Below are positions 1 to 6,898 of a stretch of 8,231 nucleotides of DNA, one piece after another (position 1 is the stretch's first letter; every line of letters begins with the position of its first letter). This DNA is from CAVCAD01 sp036653735 (GTDB taxonomy: Bacteria > Bacillota_I > Bacilli_A > RF39 > UBA660), in NCBI GenBank assembly GCA_036653735.1, contig JAVVTI010000038.1, positions 1 through 8,231 on the forward strand. The letters are read 5' to 3'. A model generated the notes under the pieces. That model was given only the letters and a program-made list of their open reading frames with translations. It had not been told where the DNA came from and did no database searches. The position numbers were made by a program, and so were the translations under genes.

Positions 1-2
1 AA

Positions 3-127
3 ATGAAAGAAAAGAAAAATGTAATATTAACAGTCTTACTTATAATAATTGGAGTCCTATTTGTATCAGGAATAGGCTTATTCGCATATAATAGATATTT
101 TAAAAAGGATAATGAAAACTCAAATAA
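3..127 (+). repeat. Direct repeat, copy 1: 5' end of the first paralogue
   Basis: These 125 bases match 1795-1919 with about 7 differences by hand count, five of them clustered where the codons for residues 29-32 lie. The repeat covers the start codon, the membrane segment and the first linker residues (to DNENSN). It ends abruptly, after which the two genes diverge. The sharing includes third codon positions, so it is closer than protein constraint alone would require. Confidence 0.85.
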
Positions 128-1769
128 AACTGATAAGGGAAAGTTATCATATATAACAAGCTATAAAAATATAGATAACATGTATGGTAAATATTTCATT
201 GTTGACAATAACCCCCATTTAGGAATAATTGATATCAACGGAGAAATAATAGAAGACACTATGTATAATGATATTGTTTATTTAAGTGATGGATACTATG
301 TAACCATATTAGATGGTATTTACAAACTAAAAAGAAATGGTAAACTAGTTGCAGATCTATATACCACAAAAGAAATAAAAGCATTCAAAGATCCAAATGA
401 TAATAATGCTCCATATATAGTTATAGATTTAGAAAAATGTACTGAAAAAGATGGAAAATCATTACTAAATGTTAGTATAGAACCTCTAGAAGGTACACAA
501 AGAAGAGCTGCTTATGAAGAAAAAGACTCTAAAAATCAAACTACTTACGTTAGTATTATATATGATAGTAGTAATGGTAAAGTAATAAAAGAAATAAACG
601 GTATTATTTATATAGAAAATAAAAAGAATAAAGACATTAAATATTATTCTAGTTATTCAACATCTGGAGGATATGTAAATTATGAATTCCTTGATAAAGA
701 CTTCAAATCTATTATGAACACTCCAAACAATAAATATATGTTCTTCAGTGATGAATGTGAAAAATCATTACTTGATAGTCATATTAATGTGAAAAAAAAT
801 AAAAGAGGCTATTATGATTTAGAGCTTAATAAAGAAATATTACCAGCAGTTTATGATGATGTATTAGCAACTAATTCAGACAAAAGCATCTTTCTAGTTA
901 CAAGTGGTAAAAAAACATACTTAGTAAATAATAAAAATGAAATAATATTAGATAATAATTATGACTTTATAGATATATTTAAAAACAACTTCATAACAAT
1001 AAAAGACTACAAAGTAGAAATACTTGATGAAAAACTAAATAAATTAGATAAACTTACTTATCAATTAAACAAAGATGTATTATTTGATAATACTCGTTTT
1101 GCTGAACAAGAATTCTTATGTGGAGAAACAATGAAATATTCAAATTTAATTGATACTGTATCACCAAATATATATAAACTATCAACAACAGAAGGAATAA
1201 TTAATTTAATATCTTGGAACAACCAAGCTATAGAGGCACTACCAGATAAAACAGTTGCTGGTCATCTATATAATGAAAAAAAACATTTTAACTTTATCGC
1301 AAAACCTAAAGATAAAATAATAAATGAAATAAATATATATAACTTAAATAAAGATTTAATATATTCAATTAAAAATTTAGCTATTGATAGCAGTTCAAAA
1401 AATTTTAACTTAAGAGCAAATATATTTAAAAATGTAATAGTATTTGAGTATAATTTATCGGATTCATATGAAACTAAAAATCTATATTATGATTTAGACA
1501 CTAAAAAAGTTATAACAAAAAAACAATATGATTCAAAAAAAGAGATAAAACAAATAGAAAATACAAATCTAAGTTACAGCATAGAAGATAATCCTAAAAA
1601 TAAGGAACTTAAAAAAATATCTATATATAAAGATAAAAAACTAATAGGCACATTAAAGGATGACTGCTATGGATTATATATTTCTCACATAGAAGAAAAA
1701 AGAAGTGACAAATTTATAATAGCAGAAAACGAAAAACATAATACTGATTATCTTTATAAAGTTAATTAA
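3..1769 (+). CDS. Membrane-anchored WG-repeat-like protein, first tandem copy
   Basis: This gene encodes 588 residues of unknown function. One hydrophobic segment (about V7-Y29) follows a short lysine-rich start. There is no lipobox cysteine and no clear signal peptidase site, so a single membrane anchor is likely. Positive charges flank both sides (K2, K4, K5 and R31, K34, K35), so orientation is not settled by charge; an outside C-terminal domain is the usual expectation. The rest contains degenerate WG-type beta repeats of the form G-hydrophobic-D-x-x-G-x-x-I-x-x-x-Y-x-D-I: about residues 64-92 (GIIDINGEIIED), 268-287 (EILPAVYDDV) and 303-325. Such repeats usually form beta structures thought to bind ligands or proteins. 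Cysteines are at 146, 252, 373 and 555. The start matches the preferred start of the paralogue that follows 25 bases downstream. Only two bases precede the ATG, so its ribosome binding site and promoter are outside the window. The gene is confident; the role is unknown. Confidence 0.9.
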   Translation: MKEKKNVILTVLLIIIGVLFVSGIGLFAYNRYFKKDNENSNKTDKGKLSYITSYKNIDNMYGKYFIVDNNPHLGIIDINGEIIEDTMYNDIVYLSDGYYVTILDGIYKLKRNGKLVADLYTTKEIKAFKDPNDNNAPYIVIDLEKCTEKDGKSLLNVSIEPLEGTQRRAAYEEKDSKNQTTYVSIIYDSSNGKVIKEINGIIYIENKKNKDIKYYSSYSTSGGYVNYEFLDKDFKSIMNTPNNKYMFFSDECEKSLLDSHINVKKNKRGYYDLELNKEILPAVYDDVLATNSDKSIFLVTSGKKTYLVNNKNEIILDNNYDFIDIFKNNFITIKDYKVEILDEKLNKLDKLTYQLNKDVLFDNTRFAEQEFLCGETMKYSNLIDTVSPNIYKLSTTEGIINLISWNNQAIEALPDKTVAGHLYNEKKHFNFIAKPKDKIINEINIYNLNKDLIYSIKNLAIDSSSKNFNLRANIFKNVIVFEYNLSDSYETKNLYYDLDTKKVITKKQYDSKKEIKQIENTNLSYSIEDNPKNKELKKISIYKDKKLIGTLKDDCYGLYISHIEEKRSDKFIIAENEKHNTDYLYKVN

Positions 1770-1784
1770 ATAAAAGATGAAGAA

Positions 1785-1790
1785 AGAAGG
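1785..1790 (+). promoter_or_regulatory. Ribosome binding site that fixes the second paralogue's start at 1795
   Basis: AGAAGG lies 4 bases before the ATG at 1795. An earlier in-frame ATG at 1777 has only TTAATTAAATAAAAG in front of it, with no Shine-Dalgarno match. The 1795 start also gives a protein beginning MKEKKNVILT, the same as the first paralogue. Both lines of evidence favour 1795 over 1777. Confidence 0.75.
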
Positions 1791-1794
1791 AAAA

Positions 1795-1919
1795 ATGAAA
1801 GAAAAGAAAAATGTAATATTAACAGTCTTACTTATAATAATTGGAGTTCTGTTTGTATCAGGAATAGGCTTATTCGCATACTCAAAATATTTTAAAAAGG
1901 ATAATGAAAACTCAAATAA
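1795..1919 (+). repeat. Direct repeat, copy 2: 5' end of the second paralogue
   Basis: This is the partner of the repeat at 3-127. Identity starts at, or just before, the ATG (the two bases AA before it also match) and stops after the shared codons for DNENSN. It could be the trace of a recent duplication or of gene conversion between neighbouring copies. Confidence 0.85.
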
Positions 1920-3534
1920 TGACGGTAAGATTAAACTAACATATATATCAAGCTATAAAAAAATAGATAATATGTATGACAAGTATTTCGTTGTAAGTAA
2001 TAATTCTTCTATAGGAATAATAGATATTGATGGAAAGATAATAGAAGATATAAAATATAAAGATATTATTTATTTAAGTGATGGTTACTATATAACATTA
2101 TTAGATAATGTAAAAACACTTAAAAGAAATGGTAAACTAGTTGCTGATCTACACAATGTAAAAGAAACAAAAGCATACAAAGATACAAGCGACACCAAAT
2201 CACCTTACATAGTTGTGCAAATGCGTGAAGATTTTAATACTAAATTTGATAAAAGTACTTTAAGCATAGAAAAAGCAGATGAAAACTTAATGCTGTTAAA
2301 AGTTCTAATAGGTGAGAATAAAGAAAACATTAGTACATATGAAACAGTTATATATGATAAAACAACTGGAAAAATAATTAAGACTCTAGAAGGAAAAGTA
2401 GAGCCTATTAAAGAAATGAGCTCAATTGTAAAATATAAAAATATTCTACAAAGCTCATCATACTTTAGTAATTATACATATTTAGATAGAGACTTTAATG
2501 AAATTAAAAACAAATCAAATGAAAGACTAATATTTAATATTGCTCAGTGTGATGGTTCTTTAAAAGATGCAGATATAAATACTAAAACTAAAAAATATGG
2601 ATATTATAATGTAGAAAAAGGAGTAGAAGTATTACCAGCAATCTATGATAAAATTACAAGTACTAATACAACCAAAACTTTATTTTCATACATTGAAAAT
2701 GGTAAATATGGAGTTGTTAATGATAAAAATGAAATAGTTATTAAACCAACAAATGAACTTATAGAAATTGTTAATAATTATATAATAAAAGTTAATAACT
2801 ATAATGTAGAAGTTCTTGATAATAATTTTAATCCCATATATAAATATGAAATAGATAAAAATAAAGAACTTGTTTCCTTAGTACCATCTATGTGTGGAAA
2901 CAGACATAATTATACTAATTATATGAAAATAAACCCACTAGGGAATAACATATTAAACATCTCTACAAAGCTTGGATTAAAAACATTAATATTTTGGGAT
3001 AACTCTAAAATAGATGAACTAACAAATAATAATTATATAGATAATATTCATGACTCTGAAAAAGATATATACATGGTAGCCATTCCAACTATAAAAGATA
3101 ATTCTATTATAGATTATAAAATATATAATAGTAATAAAGAATTACTTTTTACATTTAATAATCTAAATATAAAAATAAAAGAACTAGATTATGGTGACAT
3201 TACTCTTAATATGGAAGACAACTATATAACAGCATCATATATATCTAATAATAAAGATATAACTAAATATTATAATGTTAAAACTAATACTGTGCTAGAT
3301 AAAAAAGAAGAATCCGTAGTAGAAACATATTCAATTAATAAAAACTTATCATATAAAATAGAGCCAAATAAAACAAATGCAAACCAAAGTAAAATAACTC
3401 TATATAACAATAATAAGATAGTGGGTTCTCTAAATGAAAATAGTTATTATGTAACATCTTCATGTGATAAATATATTATTACTAAAGATAAAACAAGTAC
3501 TAATAACTTTCTGCATAAGATAGAAAAAAAGTAA
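1795..3534 (+). CDS. Membrane-anchored WG-repeat-like protein, second tandem copy
   Basis: This is a paralogue of the preceding gene, 579 residues from the ATG at 1795 (585 if 1777 were used). It has the same N-terminal membrane segment (about V7-Y29) and aligns without gaps to the first copy for roughly 345 residues, then with only small indels. WG-type repeats are clearer here: about residues 64-92 (GIIDIDGKIIED), 268-287 (YGYYNVEKGVEVLPAIYD) and 303-325 (GKYGVVNDKNEIVIKP). Cysteines at 252, 367 and 557 match C252, C373 and C555 of copy 1; C146 of copy 1 has no partner. By hand count, identity is 39/41 over residues 1-41, about 65% over 42-140, about 20% over 141-200 and about 35% over 201-345. 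The 25-base gap to copy 1 and the terminator just after this gene indicate one transcript. Function is unknown; a surface or envelope binding role is an inference from the fold class and anchor. Confidence 0.9.
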   Translation: MKEKKNVILTVLLIIIGVLFVSGIGLFAYSKYFKKDNENSNNDGKIKLTYISSYKKIDNMYDKYFVVSNNSSIGIIDIDGKIIEDIKYKDIIYLSDGYYITLLDNVKTLKRNGKLVADLHNVKETKAYKDTSDTKSPYIVVQMREDFNTKFDKSTLSIEKADENLMLLKVLIGENKENISTYETVIYDKTTGKIIKTLEGKVEPIKEMSSIVKYKNILQSSSYFSNYTYLDRDFNEIKNKSNERLIFNIAQCDGSLKDADINTKTKKYGYYNVEKGVEVLPAIYDKITSTNTTKTLFSYIENGKYGVVNDKNEIVIKPTNELIEIVNNYIIKVNNYNVEVLDNNFNPIYKYEIDKNKELVSLVPSMCGNRHNYTNYMKINPLGNNILNISTKLGLKTLIFWDNSKIDELTNNNYIDNIHDSEKDIYMVAIPTIKDNSIIDYKIYNSNKELLFTFNNLNIKIKELDYGDITLNMEDNYITASYISNNKDITKYYNVKTNTVLDKKEESVVETYSINKNLSYKIEPNKTNANQSKITLYNNNKIVGSLNENSYYVTSSCDKYIITKDKTSTNNFLHKIEKK

Positions 3535-3550
3535 AACAACAAAATAAATA

Positions 3551-3585
3551 AAAGACCATTAGAGTGAGCCTAATGATCTTTTTTT
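3551..3585 (+). terminator. Intrinsic terminator after the paralogue pair
   Basis: The 5' arm AAAGACCATTAG (3551-3562) pairs with CTAATGATCTTT (3570-3581) over 12 positions with a single C-A mismatch. The loop is the 7 bases AGTGAGC. A run of seven T residues (3579-3585) overlaps and follows the 3' arm. It begins 17 bases after the stop codon at 3534, so it should end the paralogue transcript and isolate the SNF2 gene. Confidence 0.88.
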
Positions 3586-3586
3586 A

Positions 3587-3615
3587 TTGAAATAACAGCA
3601 ACATTATGGTACTAT
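3587..3615 (+). promoter_or_regulatory. Candidate sigma-A promoter for the SNF2 gene
   Basis: A -35-like TTGAAA (3587-3592) and a -10-like TACTAT (3610-3615) are separated by 17 bases. The -10 is only a 4/6 match, and overlapping alternatives (TATGGT at 3605, TATATA at 3613) have worse spacing. Its place directly after the terminator supports it. A start site near 3622 would give a leader of only about a dozen bases before the ATG at 3635. Confidence 0.45.
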
Positions 3616-3634
3616 ATAACACGCAGGAGACATT

Positions 3635-6600
3635 ATGGATAAAGAAGTAATAGATAGTTTAAAACAAATAATTAGTGGTTATGATATAGAAAAAGGATTG
3701 AATTATAATAAAAATTGTATAGAACTTATAGAAACAACTAAAAACAATAATATAACATCATACCTATTTAATATAGAATCTCAACATACTTATAAATACT
3801 ATGATGTTCAAATAAAAATTGTAGATAATCATATATATGGATTAAGTTGTACTTGTCCACAATATCAAGCATATAGAAGTTGTAAGCATATAGCGGCTTG
3901 TGCTATAAAATACTCATCATTAATATTTAATAAAGAAGAAGTAATAAAAAATTCTACATTTACATTAAAATCAAATGATTTTATTTCTTATCTAAAATCA
4001 AATGAAACAATAAAAAAAGAACTTAATCTAGAAATATCTTTTACTACAAGCAATAATTACTACCATGGTATATACCTAGAATATGACCTTAAAATAGGTG
4101 ATGAAAGACTATATAAAATAAACTCTAAACTATCATCATTTATAAGTGCATACACAAGTGAAAGCCCATATATATTAAATATAGGTGCTAAACTACAATA
4201 TAATAATAAAGATAATTATTTTAATGAAATAAATGAAAAAATAATAAATATATTTATAAGAAATAGATCTTACTTTTCATCATATAATGGTAATTTTATA
4301 GATGAAGACATATTAAGAGAACTACTAGAACTACTAGAAGATAAACCATTTAAATTTAATAATATTAAGATAAATAAAATACATAAAGGACTTCCTAGTA
4401 ATATAAACTTTACTAAAGATAAAGATGATAAATACTTATTATCATTTGATTTTATTAAAGATATTAAATGGATTTCTAATAATAGTGAATATATCTTTAT
4501 ATATGATAGTATATATAAACTTAATAAAGAAGAAATAAAACTAATAATATTCTTATTAACAAATAAATACTATAACTGCAAAATAGAAAAAGATGAACTA
4601 CCTAATTTCTCATCTTCACTTTTACCTGTTATTAGAAATAATATAGTAATAGATAAAAGTGTAGACATCATACTACCAGATAAACCACAAGTACAATTAT
4701 ATTTTGATCTTCAACAAACAAAAATAGTATGCAATCCAAAGTTTATATATAATGATATATCCCTATATTTATATGAAGAAAATAGTTTAATACTTAGAGA
4801 TACATCATATGAAAACTCTATTGTAGAAGAACTACTTAAATATGATTTTGTATTAATAAATAAAGTACTAGTACTTACTAGTATTGATAAAATAGGCTCT
4901 TTTATAGAGTTTACTCTAGAAAAACTATCCTCTAAATATAAGATATTTACATCTAAAAAAATAGATAATATGAAGCCTAGGAAGACAGCTATATCATCAT
5001 CCTTTTCTATAGGAAAAGATAATATAATGAAATATGACTTCTCACTAGGAGATGTATCTCCTAGTGAAATAGATAAGATACTAAACGATCTTAAAGATAA
5101 AAAGAAATACTATAAACTTAAAAATGGATCTATTATTAAACTAGAAGATAATGAAAACCTAATAGAATTTAACTCACTAATAGATGATATGTCACTATCC
5201 AAAAAAGACCTAACATCTTCTAGTGGTGTTATACCTAAATATAGAGCTATATATTTAGATAGCCTAAAGGATACTAAATACTCTATAATAAAAACTAATA
5301 ACTTATTTGATAACTTTATAGAAACATTTAAAAAATATAAAGATATTTCTATTTCCTTTACTCCTAAGGAATCTAAAATACTAAGAGACTACCAAAAAGA
5401 AGCAGTAAAATGGTTGTATAATATATATAAAACAGGTCTAGGTGGAGTATTAGCAGATGAAATGGGACTAGGTAAATCAATAGAAAGTTTATACTTTATA
5501 AAAGAAGTATTAAAAGAAGATACAAATGCTAAATTCCTAATAGTATGTCCTAAATCCTTAGTATATAACTGGGAAAATGAAATACAAAAATTCACTAAAA
5601 ACATAACATACAAAACACTAAGTGATAATAAAATAAATAGAAGAAGTTTCCTTGAAAACATAAAACTACTTAATAAAACTTCTATTTTAATAACAACATA
5701 TGCCATGTTAAGAGAAGACATAGAGTACTATAAGAACATCTCTTTTGCAGCAATGTTTATAGATGAAGCACAAAATATAAAGAACCCTAATGCATTAATA
5801 ACTGAATCAGTTAAAGAAATAAATGCAAAAACTAAATACGCTCTAACAGGTACACCCGTAGAAAACTCATGCGTAGAACTATGGAGTATATTTGACTATG
5901 CTATGCCAGGATTTCTAGCATCACAAAAATCTTTTGAAAGAAAATATAAAGTAAAAGAATTTGATGAAGAAACAAATGAACTACTAAGTAACCTAAATAC
6001 CCTAGTAAGGCCATTTATTCTAAGAAGAAAGAAAAAAGATGTACTAAAAGACTTACCTCTTAAACAAGAAAACAATATATTTATAGACCTAAATGAGTCA
6101 CAAAAGAAACTATACGCAGTAGAAATTAAAAGAGCAAATAAACAACTAGATGAAATCATAGAGGAAGGTGGCGTATCTAAAGCAAGATTCTTAATACTAA
6201 AACTACTAACCAAACTAAGACAACTATGTATAGACCCTAGAATATTATTTGAAAACTATGATGGTGGAAGTACTAAGATGGATGAACTAATAAAAATAGT
6301 AAAAGAACTCATAGAAAATGAACATAAAATACTACTATTCTCATCATATAAAACAGCTCTTAATTTAGTAAAAGAAGAATTTGATAAAGAATCAATTACT
6401 TACTATACAATAGATGGAAGTGTATCAGCTAAAAAAAGAATGGAAATGGCCACTTCATTTAATAAAGATAATACAAATGTATTTTTAATAATGCTTAAAT
6501 CAGGTGGAACAGGACTTAACCTTGTAGGAGCAGACACTGTTATTCATTTAGATATGTGGTGGAATCCACAAGCAGAAAACCAAGCAACAGATAGAGCACA

Positions 6601-6805
6601 TAGAATAGGACAAAAAAATAATGTACAAGTAATTAAACTAATATGTAAAGGAACTATAGAAGAAAAAATACTAAAACTACAAGAAAAGAAAAAAGTACTT
6701 AGTGATAAACTTCTAGAGTCAGATCAAGCTAAAGAAAACCTATTATCTTCATTAACAGAAAAAGATATTAAGAATCTCTTATCCTATGAAAATAATAATG
6801 ACTAG
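3635..6805 (+). CDS. SWIM zinc-finger Swi2/Snf2-family ATPase (DEAD/DEAH-like helicase)
   Basis: This 1056-residue protein belongs to the bacterial SNF2 group, ATP-driven double-stranded nucleic-acid translocases acting in the cytoplasm; its specific substrate is unknown. The SWIM finger is C72-x-C74-x8-C83-x-H85, a zinc site expected to bind DNA or protein. Residues of about 110-560 are poorly conserved to the eye and occupy the place of the SNF2-associated domain in this family. The motor follows: LRDYQ (583-587), Walker A DEMGLGKS (608-615, K614), motif Ia around 635-653, Walker B DEAQ (710-713), LTGTP (737-741), LFSSY (901-905), SGGTGLNL (956-963) and the arginine-finger motif ATDRAHRIGQ (984-993). 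All key residues are present, so the ATPase should be active. The start has AGGAGA (3625-3630) at good spacing. Length is near that usual for SWIM-SNF2 proteins. A terminator upstream suggests separate transcription from the paralogues. No methylase, nuclease or other defence partner is adjacent, so a specialised role such as phage defence is not supported. Confidence 0.95.
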   Translation: MDKEVIDSLKQIISGYDIEKGLNYNKNCIELIETTKNNNITSYLFNIESQHTYKYYDVQIKIVDNHIYGLSCTCPQYQAYRSCKHIAACAIKYSSLIFNKEEVIKNSTFTLKSNDFISYLKSNETIKKELNLEISFTTSNNYYHGIYLEYDLKIGDERLYKINSKLSSFISAYTSESPYILNIGAKLQYNNKDNYFNEINEKIINIFIRNRSYFSSYNGNFIDEDILRELLELLEDKPFKFNNIKINKIHKGLPSNINFTKDKDDKYLLSFDFIKDIKWISNNSEYIFIYDSIYKLNKEEIKLIIFLLTNKYYNCKIEKDELPNFSSSLLPVIRNNIVIDKSVDIILPDKPQVQLYFDLQQTKIVCNPKFIYNDISLYLYEENSLILRDTSYENSIVEELLKYDFVLINKVLVLTSIDKIGSFIEFTLEKLSSKYKIFTSKKIDNMKPRKTAISSSFSIGKDNIMKYDFSLGDVSPSEIDKILNDLKDKKKYYKLKNGSIIKLEDNENLIEFNSLIDDMSLSKKDLTSSSGVIPKYRAIYLDSLKDTKYSIIKTNNLFDNFIETFKKYKDISISFTPKESKILRDYQKEAVKWLYNIYKTGLGGVLADEMGLGKSIESLYFIKEVLKEDTNAKFLIVCPKSLVYNWENEIQKFTKNITYKTLSDNKINRRSFLENIKLLNKTSILITTYAMLREDIEYYKNISFAAMFIDEAQNIKNPNALITESVKEINAKTKYALTGTPVENSCVELWSIFDYAMPGFLASQKSFERKYKVKEFDEETNELLSNLNTLVRPFILRRKKKDVLKDLPLKQENNIFIDLNESQKKLYAVEIKRANKQLDEIIEEGGVSKARFLILKLLTKLRQLCIDPRILFENYDGGSTKMDELIKIVKELIENEHKILLFSSYKTALNLVKEEFDKESITYYTIDGSVSAKKRMEMATSFNKDNTNVFLIMLKSGGTGLNLVGADTVIHLDMWWNPQAENQATDRAHRIGQKNNVQVIKLICKGTIEEKILKLQEKKKVLSDKLLESDQAKENLLSSLTEKDIKNLLSYENNND
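4863..4883. repeat. Palindrome cluster within the SNF2 gene
   Basis: AAGTACTAGTACTT (4863-4876) is a perfect 14-base palindrome, immediately overlapping an 8-base palindrome TACTAGTA (4876-4883). Both sit in codons for K-V-L-V-L-T-S. The local run of GTA, CTA and AGT codons explains part of it, so it may be a by-product of codon choice. Confidence 0.5.
5042..5067. repeat. Perfect 26-base inverted repeat inside the SNF2 gene
   Basis: TCACTAGGAGAT (5042-5053) and ATCTCCTAGTGA (5056-5067) are perfect reverse complements, 12 bases each, with GT between them. In RNA it could fold as an 11-pair hairpin with the tetraloop TGTA. It encodes S470 to E478 plus neighbours, between the middle region and the motor domain. 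No T run follows, so it is not a normal terminator. It is also more GC-rich than its surroundings. Confidence 0.85.
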
Positions 6806-6867
6806 TTTCAATTTCTAATCTTAATAATTTAATAAAAACCTAAAACAATGATTAAAAAGCAAAATTA

Positions 6868-6876
6868 TGGTAAAAT
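6868..6876 (+). promoter_or_regulatory. Extended -10 promoter for the HipA-like gene
   Basis: TGG followed by TAAAAT (6871-6876) matches the extended -10 pattern TGnTATAAT with one change in the hexamer. The -35 position 17 bases upstream (ATGATT, 6848-6853) is weak, as is common for extended -10 promoters. A start site near 6883 leaves a short leader holding the ribosome binding site AGAAGG (6887-6892). The 93-base gap before the kinase gene (6806-6898) shows no clear terminator for the SNF2 gene, so some read-through is possible. Confidence 0.5.
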
Positions 6877-6898
6877 ATAGATTAAAAGAAGGTACAAT

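Noticed and set aside
1777..1794. Upstream ATG of the second paralogue as the true start
   Set aside because: It has no ribosome binding site, and the paralogue's start corresponds to the ATG at 1795.
5389..5721. Open frame of 110 codons on the - strand inside the SNF2 gene
   Set aside because: It lies opposite the Walker A region of a clearly real gene, shows no recognisable domain, and is a by-product of the base composition of the + strand gene.
5896..6213. Open frame of 105 codons on the - strand inside the SNF2 gene
   Set aside because: It is serine/phenylalanine-rich low-complexity sequence, as expected when lysine/glutamate-rich coding sequence is read backwards, and it overlaps conserved SNF2 coding sequence.
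3635..6805. SNF2 gene as part of a DISARM-type or other phage defence system
   Set aside because: No methylase, nuclease, phospholipase or other partner gene is adjacent; its neighbours are unrelated and separately transcribed.
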